DNA of 64,000 nucleotides. It comes from Paenisporosarcina sp. OV554 (GTDB lineage: Bacteria; Bacillota; Bacilli; Bacillales_A; Planococcaceae). Each line of letters starts with the position of its first letter. Position 1 is the first letter of the stretch. This document shows positions 14,752-23,206 of this stretch, in pieces. The notes under the pieces were generated by a model, which ran no database searches, was not told where the DNA came from, and saw only the letters and a program-made list of their open reading frames with translations. The position numbers were made by a program, and so were the translations under genes. The DNA lies in contig NZ_QBUC01000008.1 in the NCBI RefSeq assembly GCF_003058165.1, positions 62,001 through 126,000 of the forward strand. Direction: 5' to 3'.

Positions 14752-15360
14752 AATAGTCCCTCATTTCTTTTCATACTCGTTTTCATCTTACCATTTTTAA
14801 TAGGAAAAGAGCAAAGTAACATTTGGGTAAAACCGAACTGTCTAAAGACCTATGTGATGCTGGTTTGGTAAATGAATGAATTTATTCTCCTTTTATATAG
14901 AGTTTCGGCCAAAGATGATATTTTTCGGCCTCTTTCTGCTTCTGTTAATTTTAAACAAGCGGCGCTTACTTCGAAACGAAAAGGGGCTTGTGACTTTGTC
15001 ACTTCGCCCACCTCTCTTTTTTCAGATTATCCTGCGACGGTTGTGCGTCCTTCGCTCCCTTTGAACCTGGGTGCTTGCAATTAATATCGTTTGGAATACT
15101 AAAGAATTGATTCTTCCTTTATATAGATATTCGGTCGAAGATGCTATTTCGGCCTCTTCCTGCTACTTTTACTTTCAAGATCCTCATTCTTTATCAGTGA
15201 TATTGCAAGAAAGCCAAAATAAATAAAGAAATGGCGTAGTCGGCGACTTGGTTCTTTAAAGATAGTTTTGCTGCTGTAGTTACCCAAATTCAAAAATCCT
15301 TTTTTCCAAAGGTTGTAGGTGAGCGACGAAAGCATCCGAGCCCCAAGATTACCTGTAAAA

Positions 15361-15401
15361 GAAACGAAGGCGATGTGACACCGTCACATCGCCTTCGTTT
15401 C
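15361..15401. repeat. Perfect 19-bp inverted repeat with 3-nt loop
   Basis: GAAACGAAGGCGATGTGAC at 15361-15379 is the exact reverse complement of 15383-15401, with ACC between. On the minus strand it is followed by TTTTAC, so it could terminate transcription reading through from ywlE, though ywlE has its own terminator nearer. It may equally be a REP-like element, given the degenerate sister copy near 14977-15017. Confidence 0.7.
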
Positions 15402-15432
15402 TCATTCTTTAGTAAAGCTGCAGCTTAGTTGT

Positions 15433-15457
15433 GCTTTCCAAAGCTCATCGGAAACCT
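15433..15457. repeat. Copy 1 of a dispersed 25-nt repeat (GCTTTCCAAAGCTC..CGGAAACCT)
   Basis: A 25-nt stretch with only two or three differences from one at 56898-56922, 41 kb away and in the same orientation. Both lie in non-coding DNA. Nature unknown; a shared non-coding RNA element or decayed repeat is possible. Confidence 0.5.
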
Positions 15458-15621
15458 TGGTAATAACTTAATTTCAGCGTTTGTTATGGAGTGCCAACTT
15501 TTGTTTCATGTTTCTAGAAGATAAAGAAAAACGTTAGCAGCCGAAATTGCATCTTCGGCCGCTTCCATTTGTTAATAGTGGTGGCGATTCTTTGGCTAAC
15601 CCAAAAAGCCTTCAAAGAACT

Positions 15622-15654
15622 AAAAAATACAGCCCCATTGGTACAGAGCTGTAT
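15622..15654 (-). terminator. Rho-independent terminator after ywlE
   Basis: ATACAGC / GCTGTAT stem around a 14-nt loop, with T6 following on the minus strand, directly downstream of the ywlE stop codon. Confidence 0.8.
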
Positions 15655-15659
15655 GGTAT

Positions 15660-16100
15660 TTATTCATCATTCAGTTTAGTAAATAAGTCTTTGGTCAATA
15701 TGGTGAGCTCTTGGAACGTTTGGCGATACATATGCATGTCTCCGCCAAATGGATCTGATACATTGTGCGAACCATATGGTCGTACGTATTCTTTTAATGT
15801 AAAAATTTTGTCTGCAGCGAATGGAAATGCTTGCATGACAAGTTGTTTATGTGCAGTAGTCATCGTTAATATCAAATTAGCCCATCGCACATCTTCTTCG
15901 CTAACTTGACGCGAAAAGTGTGTGAAGTCTATGTCTGCATCTCGAATAACACGTTGTGCATTCTCAGAAATATCGCCACCGTCCATGGCATAAATTCCTG
16001 CTGAACGAACGTTCATTCCGTCCTTATTATGTGAATGAAATATCGCTTCAGCCATCGGGCTTCGGCATGTATTTCCCGTACAGATATAATAGATGTTCAT
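15660..16100 (-). CDS. ywlE: Protein-arginine phosphatase (low-molecular-weight phosphatase family)
   Basis: Removes phosphate from arginine residues marked by the McsB kinase in the CtsR/ClpC stress system. 146 residues. The P-loop CTGNTCRSPMAEA has the nucleophile Cys7 and Thr11. A Thr at this position, rather than the Ile of tyrosine phosphatases, is the known determinant of phospho-arginine specificity in B. subtilis YwlE. The general acid lies in SDPFGGDMHMY. RBS GAGGG. It is followed by its own terminator. Confidence 0.93.
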   Translation of the reverse strand: MNIYYICTGNTCRSPMAEAIFHSHNKDGMNVRSAGIYAMDGGDISENAQRVIRDADIDFTHFSRQVSEEDVRWANLILTMTTAHKQLVMQAFPFAADKIFTLKEYVRPYGSHNVSDPFGGDMHMYRQTFQELTILTKDLFTKLNDE

Positions 16101-16109
16101 GTGAATCCC

Positions 16110-16601
16110 TCATTTATTTAGTAAAGTGAGTAATCCCATTACCATGAGACATACTCCAGAAAGACGAGTCAACATAGGTCCTTTAATCAGTTTACTTTTA
16201 AGTGCAAGGTAAGAGAATGATAACGCAAAAAAACCAGCACTACATAAGAAAAACCACTTTTGTAATTGAAGCATACCAAAAGATAAGCTAACTGAAAAGG
16301 TGTCAAGGCTAACTACGACTGCAAGTAGGATGGGAGGAAGGATCGTGGATGTAGGTTTTTGTTGGTACAAACATAAATGAACACCTGTTAGAAATAACAA
16401 AATGCTTGAAATGTAGCGGCCACCTTCAACTATAAATGTTGTCACCCATTCCCCAGCAAGGAACCCGAGAAGTGGGAAGACCATATGTAACAACCCTGTC
16501 CAAATGGCGAGCATCAGCGGGAAGCGGATTTTAGGCAATACACTATATAAAGCAACCACGTCCAGTGCTGTAAATAGCCCAGCAAACAGTTCTGTAGGCA
16601 A
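16110..16601 (-). CDS. MntP-family manganese efflux-like membrane protein (YwlD-like)
   Basis: About 163 residues, essentially all membrane: six hydrophobic helices with two acidic motifs, GLFTALDVVALYSV in helix 1 and VVSLDTFSVSLSFG in helix 4. These match the duplicated D-containing motifs of the MntP family. The frame extends 45 nt further upstream, but those codons lack a ribosome binding site. The TTG at 16599-16601 has GAGGGG about 9 nt upstream and is chosen. It lies between ywlC and ywlE as ywlD does in B. subtilis. Manganese export is inferred from the family. Confidence 0.8.
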   Translation of the reverse strand: MPTELFAGLFTALDVVALYSVLPKIRFPLMLAIWTGLLHMVFPLLGFLAGEWVTTFIVEGGRYISSILLFLTGVHLCLYQQKPTSTILPPILLAVVVSLDTFSVSLSFGMLQLQKWFFLCSAGFFALSFSYLALKSKLIKGPMLTRLSGVCLMVMGLLTLLNK

Positions 16602-16658
16602 TGTAAAAATCTCCCCTCTCTCTTGCATTGCTACTAGCATATGCAAAAAAGGAAGAGA

Positions 16659-17693
16659 TTAGGAATGCCACCAATTGCCATCCGCTGCTTTTTCTAGTCG
16701 GTTAAAAATCGCTGCACCCACGCCCGTTTTGAGCGGTAACGTGACCAGGATAATATCGGCTGCAGTGTCGTCGCAGGCACGTAAATGAGCGTATAAATGG
16801 TGTGCGGATTCTTCAGGATTTTGTTGATCGCCTAACGAAAAGAACCAGTCTGCTTGATCATTTTTTAATTCATTTGGTGCTAGCAAAGCGACTTTTTGGT
16901 TTTGCGTATGTATAGATTGAATAGCGAGGTCAACAGCATCTAAGTTTGATTCGATTAAGTAAACAGGAGCATCAGGTGCATAATGGGCATATTTCATACC
17001 AGGTGCTCGTGGTACTGTCGCATCGTCGACTGTTGTTGTATTTGGTTCGATTACTTCTCCAATTACTGCACTGAGCATTTGTGCTGTAACGCCACCTGGT
17101 CGAAGGATTACGGGAGGATCTACAGTGAAATCGACTACGGTTGATTCTACTCCAATTCCGGTTGCACCACCATCTAAAATGAGTGGTATACGTCCTTGTA
17201 AATCTTTTTCTACATGAAGGGCTGTCGTCGGACTTGGTTTGCCACTGAGATTGGCACTTGGGGCGGCAACTGGTTCGCCAAGCATTTTTAGTAATTCTAG
17301 AGCGACAGGATGGTCTGGCATGCGTAAGCCTACTGTTGATAATCCAGCAGTTACATTTGGTGCAAAGACGTTCGGTTTCGCATGTAATATTAGTGTCAGT
17401 GGTCCTGGCCAAAATGCATCGATGCAGTTTTCGGCTTTTTTAGAGATTTCACTAACGTATTTTAAAATATGTTGTGATTCCCCCACATGAACAATTAGCG
17501 GGTTATCGGATGGTCGACCTTTTGCCTCGAAAATTTTAGCTACTGCTAGTTCATTCGTAGCAATTGCTCCTAGTCCATAAACTGTTTCAGTTGGAAACGC
17601 GACAACTTCGCCACTCTTTAATTTTTCCACAGCTTGTGTATAAACTTGAGTTTTATTCACATCGTTATCCACAACGAGTCGAGTCGTTTTCAT
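16659..17693 (-). CDS. ywlC: L-threonylcarbamoyladenylate synthase (Sua5/YwlC)
   Basis: Makes threonylcarbamoyl-AMP from threonine, bicarbonate and ATP for the t6A37 modification of ANN-decoding tRNAs. 344 residues with two domains: the YrdC-like catalytic domain (about 15-205, with VVAFPTETVYGLGA, KGRPSDNPLIVHV and APSANLSGKPSPT) and the C-terminal Sua5 domain (about 230-340). The start is an ATG with AGGAGA upstream. It is next to prmC and prfA, other translation factors. Confidence 0.97.
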   Translation of the reverse strand: MKTTRLVVDNDVNKTQVYTQAVEKLKSGEVVAFPTETVYGLGAIATNELAVAKIFEAKGRPSDNPLIVHVGESQHILKYVSEISKKAENCIDAFWPGPLTLILHAKPNVFAPNVTAGLSTVGLRMPDHPVALELLKMLGEPVAAPSANLSGKPSPTTALHVEKDLQGRIPLILDGGATGIGVESTVVDFTVDPPVILRPGGVTAQMLSAVIGEVIEPNTTTVDDATVPRAPGMKYAHYAPDAPVYLIESNLDAVDLAIQSIHTQNQKVALLAPNELKNDQADWFFSLGDQQNPEESAHHLYAHLRACDDTAADIILVTLPLKTGVGAAIFNRLEKAADGNWWHS

Positions 17694-17778
17694 GTGATAA
17701 ATCTCCTTTCTTTCGTGATTTGTTGATAGTTATGCACATACTGTTGATAACTAGTAGTGGAAATGGGGATAACTTTGA

Positions 17779-18348
17779 CTAAAACTTACTTTTAATCCAA
17801 TCCCATATCCAAAACTTCACTGGCTCTTCAACCACTTCTTCTTCTTCTTCTTGGTAACATACTTTTGGAAATAAGGCACACCACCAATTGTCTCCTTTGC
17901 CACTGCCAATTGTAATAACTAGTGCTTTGTGGAAATCTTGTGCATAAAAGTAAGTGCCATCTGTTTTAGGTGGAATTAATGCGTTTGCTAAACCAATGTG
18001 GATTGTTTGCTCCGTAATTGCCCCTGCTTTTTGTGAAATTTCTTTGGAAATTAGATTTAGTTCTTTTTCTAATTGCGCAGTGGTTTGAAACGTGTCAGTT
18101 GCTTTTTGTAATAGTGGTTGAATCTCTTGATAGACTAGCGATTTAACTTGTTGATCTTCGTTCGTGTTACTGTTTGCAATGATTCTTACTTGAATAGCAT
18201 CAGCAGGAACAGCGTCTGCCGCTCCGCTTACTACCGGCATTAAAAATAATAAAGTTTGAATAAGTACAAGTGCCAATACAAGTTCAATCCATGGAGACCT
18301 CTTCATTTGTGGTTGTTCATTTCTGAAAATCTCGTAATCTTCTATCAT
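17779..18348 (-). CDS. spoIIR: Stage II sporulation protein R
   Basis: Forespore-secreted signal protein that triggers processing of pro-sigma E in the mother cell via SpoIIGA. 189 residues. It has an N-terminal membrane or signal segment (about 20-42), the family stretch IQVRIIANSNTNEDQQVKSLVY, and the signature GKGDNWWCALFPKVCY near residue 160. A Glu-rich tail (EEEEEVVEEP) follows. It is good evidence that the organism sporulates. Its position between prmC and ywlC matches B. subtilis. Confidence 0.96.
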   Translation of the reverse strand: MIEDYEIFRNEQPQMKRSPWIELVLALVLIQTLLFLMPVVSGAADAVPADAIQVRIIANSNTNEDQQVKSLVYQEIQPLLQKATDTFQTTAQLEKELNLISKEISQKAGAITEQTIHIGLANALIPPKTDGTYFYAQDFHKALVITIGSGKGDNWWCALFPKVCYQEEEEEVVEEPVKFWIWDWIKSKF

Positions 18349-18396
18349 GGTTATCTCCCCCTTGCCTTCATTGTGGACAAGGTGTGGATTATTTAT

Positions 18397-19260
18397 TCAC
18401 TTAATCTCACAAAAAATCATTCTTTCTTTTCCATTGATATCTTTTACGATATCCACTTGTGCAGTTGGAAATGATTTTTGAAAGAACGATTGGACAGCGG
18501 GCCCTTGTGTATAGCCAATTTCTAAGCCTATCAAAGCGGGTTTATTCATGAGTGCAGGAAGTTCTTCTGCTAGTCTTTTATATAAATGAAGTCCTTCATC
18601 ATCGGCAAAAAGGGCATTATGAGGTTCATAGTTTAGTACGGTATCTGATAGACTAAGAGCCTCGTCATGTGAAATGTATGGTGGATTAGACAAGACAATA
18701 TCCCATTTTTCGCTTGAAATAGGGGCAGTTAAATCACCTTGTTTAAATACGATTTGTGCACCTAGATCACTTGCATTCTCTTGTGCTACAACTAATGCTT
18801 GAGTTGAAATATCGGTTGCAGTTACTTGCAAAGTCTTAACTTCCGCTTTCATGGTTACCGCTATCGCACCACTTCCAGTTCCGATATCGGCGAGCTTCAG
18901 CTTGGCTTGTTCATTGAAAAGTCGCTTCATTCTAGCTATTGTTGCTACGATGAGTTCTTCTGTTTCAGGACGCGGTATAAGTACATGTTCATTCACTTTA
19001 AAGGTACGTCCGTAAAATTCTTCGGTTCCGATAATATATTGAACAGGCTTTCCTGTACTGTGTTCTTCAATCAGAGACCAGTAGTGTTCAAATTGTTCGG
19101 TTGAAATTTCTTCTCGCATGTCCATTAATAATTGAACGTGCGTTTTCTTTAGTACGTGTTGCAGCAACATACGCGCAACTTGTTCTTCTCGTCCGTGTCC
19201 CGATAAAAAAGAAGAAGCCCGTGAAAGGGCCTCATATACATATTTACGCATTGGTATCAT
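18397..19260 (-). CDS. prmC: Release factor glutamine methyltransferase
   Basis: SAM-dependent methyltransferase that methylates the GGQ glutamine of release factors. 287 residues. It has an N-terminal helical substrate-binding domain (1-~85), then a Rossmann methyltransferase fold with [15 protein letters not shown] (SAM loop) and the catalytic NPPY motif in [14 protein letters not shown]. Its start overlaps the prfA stop by 17 nt, so it is coupled to the gene for its substrate. Confidence 0.97.
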   Translation of the reverse strand: MIPMRKYVYEALSRASSFLSGHGREEQVARMLLQHVLKKTHVQLLMDMREEISTEQFEHYWSLIEEHSTGKPVQYIIGTEEFYGRTFKVNEHVLIPRPETEELIVATIARMKRLFNEQAKLKLADIGTGSGAIAVTMKAEVKTLQVTATDISTQALVVAQENASDLGAQIVFKQGDLTAPISSEKWDIVLSNPPYISHDEALSLSDTVLNYEPHNALFADDEGLHLYKRLAEELPALMNKPALIGLEIGYTQGPAVQSFFQKSFPTAQVDIVKDINGKERMIFCEIK

Positions 19261-20323
19261 TCATTCGCTCAAGTCGTTCGGTTTGGTCGGTCAAAATTAA
19301 CACGTTGACGATTTCCTCGAGTTTACCTTCCATGATTTGATCCAGTTTTTGAATCGTTAAACCAATGCGATGATCGGTTACACGGTTTTGTGGATAATTG
19401 TACGTGCGAATTCGTTCTGAGCGGTCTCCTGAACCTACTGCAGATTTACGAACAGCATCGTATTCCGCTTGTGCTTCTTGACGGAATTTATCGGCAACAC
19501 GTGCACGAAGAACGGTCATTGCACTCGCTTTATTTTTAATTTGAGATTTTTCATCTTGGCACGTTACTACTGTCCCAGTTGGAATATGTGTCAAACGTAC
19601 TGCTGACATCGTTGTATTAACCGATTGTCCTCCAGCACCTGAAGATGCATACGTATCTGTACGGATATCATTTTCATGAATATCCACTTCTACTTCTTCC
19701 ACTTCTGGAAGACATGCTACAGTTGCAGTTGATGTATGAGTTCGTCCACCAGACTCGGTTTCAGGTACACGTTGTACGCGGTGAGCCCCATTTTCGTACT
19801 TCAGTTTCGAGTAAGCGCCTTGGCCTTTGATCATGAAGATAACTTCTTTATAGCCACCGATTACTGTAGGAGAAGCGTCCATAATATTAATTTTCCATCC
19901 TTGGGCTTCAGCATAACGGCTGTACATGCGGAACAGATTCCCTGCAAATAGAGCAGCTTCATCCCCACCTGCAGCTCCACGAATCTCCATAATAACGTTC
20001 TTTTCATCATTCGGATCTGTAGGAATTAACAATACTTTTAGGCGTTCTTCAATGTCGTTAATTTGTGCTGATAAATCGTTCATTTCTTCTTTTACCATTT
20101 CACGCATATCGCCATCTAATTTATCGTCTAGCATCGCTCTTGCTTCAGCATGTTGCTCTTTAACTTGCTTGTATTCACGGTATGCATTAACAGTATCTTG
20201 CAAGTCCGATTGTTCTTTAGAAAGCGTGCGTAATTTATTCATATCCTTAACAATCTCAGGGTCACTGAGTAATTCAGTCAAACGATCATATCGGTCTTCT
20301 ACCGACTGTAAGCGATCAAACAT
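19244..20323 (-). CDS. prfA: Peptide chain release factor 1
   Basis: Recognises UAA and UAG stop codons and triggers peptide release on the ribosome. 359 residues. The codon-recognition tripeptide PET lies in [14 protein letters not shown], and the universally conserved GGQ is in [15 protein letters not shown] start with GAGGTG 7 nt upstream. It forms an operon with prmC and spoIIR downstream. Confidence 0.99.
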   Translation of the reverse strand: MFDRLQSVEDRYDRLTELLSDPEIVKDMNKLRTLSKEQSDLQDTVNAYREYKQVKEQHAEARAMLDDKLDGDMREMVKEEMNDLSAQINDIEERLKVLLIPTDPNDEKNVIMEIRGAAGGDEAALFAGNLFRMYSRYAEAQGWKINIMDASPTVIGGYKEVIFMIKGQGAYSKLKYENGAHRVQRVPETESGGRTHTSTATVACLPEVEEVEVDIHENDIRTDTYASSGAGGQSVNTTMSAVRLTHIPTGTVVTCQDEKSQIKNKASAMTVLRARVADKFRQEAQAEYDAVRKSAVGSGDRSERIRTYNYPQNRVTDHRIGLTIQKLDQIMEGKLEEIVNVLILTDQTERLERMNDTNA

Positions 20324-20368
20324 ACTTTCACCTCATCCGTTCATGTGATTAACACTATAATTATATAG

Positions 20369-20393
20369 AAAAAGAGTAGCTTTCGCCACTCTT
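20369..20393 (-). terminator. Rho-independent terminator after tdk
   Basis: AAGAGT.GC / GC.ACTCTT hairpin with a GAAA-type loop, followed on the minus strand by T5. It lies between the tdk stop and the prfA start. Confidence 0.82.
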
Positions 20394-20474
20394 CGTTTAG
20401 AATCTTTATTAATAATTGGGAATTTTTTCATATTAATTCAACGCTATTCATCCATTGCGGATGTTTTTTCAAGA

Positions 20475-21110
20475 TTAAAGTGTAGTTTTTGAATTAACTT
20501 CGTCTGAGTACACTAATGAAGTTTGATGAGTGACACCCGCTGGTACTTCGTGATGGTGACGGCAACGAGGTTCATACGCTTCAGTTGCACCAATTAAAAT
20601 AATTGGGTCTTCATAGCCTGCTGGTTCCCCGTTAATTAGTCGTTGGGTGCGGCTTGCTGGTGACCCACATACTTGGCAAACGGCTTGTAATTTTGTTACG
20701 AGTTCCGCTATGGCCATTATGTTCGGCATGGGACCAAATGGTTCTCCTCTGAAATCTTGATCTAGACCTGCAACAATTACGCGGAAACCATGATTCGCAA
20801 GACGTTGTACGACATCAATAATTCCCTCATCAAAAAATTGCGCTTCGTCAATTCCTATCACATCATATTCGTCCGAAATGTACGCCCATATATCTTTTGA
20901 ACGTTCGACTGGGATCGCTATTACTTTCGTGCCATTGTGACTAACTACTTCTTCTTCACTATATCGATTATCTAAACGTGGTTTGAACACAGCAATTTTT
21001 TGTTTCGCAAATTGCGTGCGTCTTACACGACGAATTAATTCTTCTGATTTGCCGGAAAACATACTTCCGCAAATGACTTCAACCCAACCGGATTGTGACA
21101 TCACATACAT
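20475..21110 (-). CDS. tdk: Thymidine kinase
   Basis: Phosphorylates thymidine to dTMP (pyrimidine salvage). About 211 residues. P-loop [17 protein letters not shown], Walker B region [14 protein letters not shown], and zinc-binding cysteines in [14 protein letters not shown] and in the C-terminal [10 protein letters not shown] lasso. The ATG at 21108-21110 follows AAAGGAG by 8 nt and is preferred over an in-frame start 18 nt upstream. It lies between prfA and rpmE as in B. subtilis. Confidence 0.97.
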   Translation of the reverse strand: MYVMSQSGWVEVICGSMFSGKSEELIRRVRRTQFAKQKIAVFKPRLDNRYSEEEVVSHNGTKVIAIPVERSKDIWAYISDEYDVIGIDEAQFFDEGIIDVVQRLANHGFRVIVAGLDQDFRGEPFGPMPNIMAIAELVTKLQAVCQVCGSPASRTQRLINGEPAGYEDPIILIGATEAYEPRCRHHHEVPAGVTHQTSLVYSDEVNSKTTL

Positions 21111-21237
21111 GGAAGTCACTCCTTTCAAAACTCTCTATTCCTTATCATACAGAAAAAAAATCTAGAATACTCGTCTTTTTTTTCTTCAAGAAATGTGATA
21201 CGGAAGAATTGTGACACAAGGAGGTATTTGGGGAATT

Positions 21238-21340
21238 CCTACGTCAAGGCTATTTTTCCTACGTGAGCTCTGTTTTTTCCTACGTCACTCCGCTTTTTTC
21301 CTACGTGACCCCCTATTTTTACAACTGAGCAATCGCTCAG
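21238..21340 (+). repeat. 21-bp-periodic intergenic array A (CCTACGT x4 plus CTGAGC-N4-GCTCAG stem-loop)
   Basis: CCTACGT, usually preceded by T5, occurs at 21238, 21258, 21279 and 21300. The next 21-bp position (21321) carries ACAACTG, which runs into the perfect stem-loop CTGAGC aatc GCTCAG (21325-21340). The ~9 bp between motifs are variable and GC-richer. It lies between the divergent tdk and NERD genes, ending about 78 bp before the NERD start codon. Confidence 0.8.
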
Positions 21341-21417
21341 CACTTATTTTATAGCAAAACTTGAAATTAACAGAATAAACATGCTATTTTCATATCAATG
21401 ATACTAACATCTCAGCA

Positions 21418-22254
21418 ATGAAAGGAGCATTTATTATTTATTCTAATCGAATTCCGCCTAAAGAAATCCAAATTTATAAACGTGCACAATCCAGGTTTCC
21501 AATAAACCATCCTTATTTTAAGGAATTTTTATCAAAAAGAAAAATTATAGAAGCTGGATACTTTGGTGAAAGTTATGTTGATCACTTTCTGCATCAAATG
21601 GTATTTCCAAAAAACCATTATATTTTTAAAGGTTTGCATCTCCAATTAGAACCTGAGACTTTTCTCCAAATTGATACCTTAATTGTGACTCAAAAATATA
21701 TCGCTATTCTAGAAATTAAAAATATAAAAGGCAAAGTGTATTTTCAAAAACATCCTAAACAGCTTATTAGGGAGTTTAATGGAGAATTTGCAACCTATAA
21801 ATGTCCCGAACAACAAATTCTACGTCATAGCATTAAGATTAAGCGGTTACTGAATCAACTCAATATTAAAATACCTATTGAAAATAGAATCGTTTTTGCT
21901 TTTTCATCTACCCATATTGCTGAACCCCCAGAAAAGGTAATGGCTCTAATGGCTTGTGACATAACAAACCATCTTGAAGAACTAAACCAACTCCCTGAGG
22001 TAATCTCTAGTAGAACATTTAAACGCTTGATCGATTCTCTTACCTCATTAGAGTGCGAATATTTCCCTACACCTTTTGCAGAAAAACTTCAATTTGATTG
22101 GAAAACTTTAAATACTGGTCTTTTCTGTCCAAACTGCGAAATTAAATTAATAAACCAACATCGCTGTCCTATATGTAAGAAATCTCGTAAAACACTTTAC
22201 ACTCTAGCTGTAGAAGAATGGTTTTACCTTTGTAAAAAAAACAATTTCCAATAA
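21418..22254 (+). CDS. NERD-domain (nuclease-related) protein, frameshifted near the C-terminus
   Basis: 278 residues as read. Residues ~45-130 match the NERD domain: AGYFGESYVDHFL, then FLQIDTLIVTQKYIAILEIKNIKGKVYF, resembling the D...ExK core of restriction-like nucleases. Residues ~230-255 form a zinc ribbon (CPNCEIKL...CPICKKS). The frame stops 11 nt after an A8 run (22234-22241). Reading with one A fewer continues for about 54 residues of family-like C-terminus to 22411. The ATG at 21418 has no ribosome binding site in front, while GGAG lies just inside the frame (21424-21427), so the start is doubtful too. Flanked by arrays A and B. Substrate and role unknown; probably a decaying or slippage-dependent gene. 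Confidence 0.75.
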   Translation: MKGAFIIYSNRIPPKEIQIYKRAQSRFPINHPYFKEFLSKRKIIEAGYFGESYVDHFLHQMVFPKNHYIFKGLHLQLEPETFLQIDTLIVTQKYIAILEIKNIKGKVYFQKHPKQLIREFNGEFATYKCPEQQILRHSIKIKRLLNQLNIKIPIENRIVFAFSSTHIAEPPEKVMALMACDITNHLEELNQLPEVISSRTFKRLIDSLTSLECEYFPTPFAEKLQFDWKTLNTGLFCPNCEIKLINQHRCPICKKSRKTLYTLAVEEWFYLCKKNNFQ

Positions 22255-22411
22255 AGAATGTGTTCATTTTCTCGAGCTTAAAGATAAATACGCTGCTACT
22301 TACCTTCTTAAAAACCTTCAACTAGAACCGCAAAATCATAACAAGTACCGACGTTATGCTTTTACAAAATCTTTTTGGTTAACTAAAGAATCCACTACTC
22401 CTTACAATTAA
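22242..22411 (+). pseudogene. C-terminal remnant of the NERD protein in the +1 frame
   Basis: Directly after the A8 tract the shifted frame reads KKTISNKECVHFLELKDKYA and continues through KYRRYAFTKSFW to TAA at 22409-22411. The pattern NKEC..FL.L....A..LL..L at the end of a zinc-ribbon NERD protein is what full-length family members carry. This is therefore the missing end of the upstream gene, not an independent gene. Confidence 0.7.
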
Positions 22412-22487
22412 ATTGGTCGACCGTCCAGATGCGTGAACTGAGAAATTTAATCAGAGTTCCTATAAACAGAGCTATTGCTTCCTTCAC

Positions 22488-22520
22488 AAAAATACCCACC
22501 AAGCGCTAGCAGGTGGGGCC
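22488..22520 (-). terminator. Terminator-like hairpin on the minus strand behind the NERD gene
   Basis: CCCACC / GGTGGG around an 11-nt loop, followed on the minus strand by TATTTTT. It faces away from the plus-strand NERD gene, and no minus-strand gene lies directly upstream of it other than rpmE, which has its own terminator. Confidence 0.5.
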
Positions 22521-22640
22521 ATTAAAGATTTTGACAGATTTTAGAGTGATAGAAATACTTAGGACGGGACTGTTCGCTGCGCTCATCAACCGTTTTTTTT
22601 GAGGGAAATGACTCTGATATTTATGGGATGCGGAGGGATT

Positions 22641-22746
22641 CCTACGTTGATGACGATTTTTCCTACGTGACGGACGATTTTTCCTACGTCATCACTGTTT
22701 TTTCCTACGTGAACCCCTATTTTTACGACTGAGTCATCGCTCAGTC
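22641..22746 (+). repeat. 21-bp-periodic intergenic array B (CCTACGT x4 plus GACTGAG-N6-CTCAGTC stem-loop)
   Basis: CCTACGT at 22641, 22662, 22683 and 22704, exactly 21 bp apart, each from the second preceded by T5-6. The next 21-bp position (22725) is ACGACTG, which enters the stem-loop GACTGAG tcatcg CTCAGTC (22727-22746). Architecture and orientation equal those of array A, 1.4 kb away on the other side of the NERD gene; the variable spacers differ. Confidence 0.82.
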
Positions 22747-22750
22747 TCAC

Positions 22751-22797
22751 AAAAAAGAAAAATACCCGCTGTGAGCAGAAGCTCTAAGCGGGTATTT
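22751..22797 (-). terminator. Rho-independent terminator after rpmE
   Basis: AAATACCCGCT / AGCGGGTATTT stem with an internal AGC / GCT pairing, followed on the minus strand by TTCTTTTTT. It is 6 nt beyond the rpmE stop. Confidence 0.9.
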
Positions 22798-22802
22798 GAT
22801 AA

Positions 22803-23018
22803 TTATTCGTTGATTTCTTCTTTGATGCCATATTTTTTGTTGAAACGGTCAACACGGCCATCCGCTTGAGCGAATTTCTGTTTGCCAGTATAGAATGGAT
22901 GACATTCTGAGCAAAACTCTACTTTGATGTCTTCTTTTACTGAACCAGTTTCAAAAGCGTTACCACATGAGCAAGTAACTTTAGCTGTTTTGTAATCGGG
23001 ATGAATTCCTGTTTTCAT
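22803..23018 (-). CDS. rpmE: 50S ribosomal protein L31 (zinc-binding type)
   Basis: 71 residues from the ATG at 23016-23018, preceded by AGGAGA. It starts [19 protein letters not shown]. Four cysteines (CSC near residue 16, then FCSECHPF) form the zinc site, so this is the C+ form of L31, which in Bacillus is replaced by a zinc-free paralogue when zinc is scarce. It lies directly downstream of rho, as in B. subtilis. Confidence 0.97.
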   Translation of the reverse strand: MKTGIHPDYKTAKVTCSCGNAFETGSVKEDIKVEFCSECHPFYTGKQKFAQADGRVDRFNKKYGIKEEINE

Positions 23019-23206
23019 CTTAAATCTCCTCTCGCCCTGAACCATCTGGAACAGAGTTGGTATTATTTTACTGTCACCTTACACGACCCGTCAATTCGGC
23101 CGGATATGTAACAGAGAATGATAATTCTAACCGAATTAAAGTATAGCAAATCCCTATTAAGAAATCAAGCACTTGGTATAAATAAACGCGGATGAACTAT
23201 ACCTGT

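Larger units (their letters stand above)
14880..15600. repeat. Gene-free region with three related GGCCGAA...TTCGGCC stem-loops and two GTGAC dyads
   Basis: Between rpiB and ywlE (14752-15659) I see no gene. Three versions of a stem-loop CGGCCGAAGATGC..TTTCGGCC occur at 14906-14930, 15132-15154 and, inverted, at 15540-15561. The first two share their upstream context (CTTTTATATAGA / CTTTATATAGA) and downstream context (GGCCTCTT.CTGCT). Downstream of the first two copies lies a dyad of the form GAAACGAA..GTGAC / GTCAC. The copy at 14977-15017 is degenerate; the one at 15361-15401 is perfect. This looks like decayed copies of a non-coding repeat element. Confidence 0.6.

Noticed and set aside
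14872-15084. Two overlapping plus-strand frames of ~60-70 codons in the rpiB-ywlE gap
   Set aside because: No ribosome binding site, no family resemblance, and they run through the stem-loop repeats.
22488-22520. Terminator of the NERD gene
   Set aside because: The T-run is on the minus-strand side, so it cannot terminate the plus-strand NERD transcript.
21238-22746. CRISPR arrays
   Set aside because: The repeats are only 7-12 bp with 9-14 bp variable parts, far too short for CRISPR repeats and spacers, and no cas gene is in the window.
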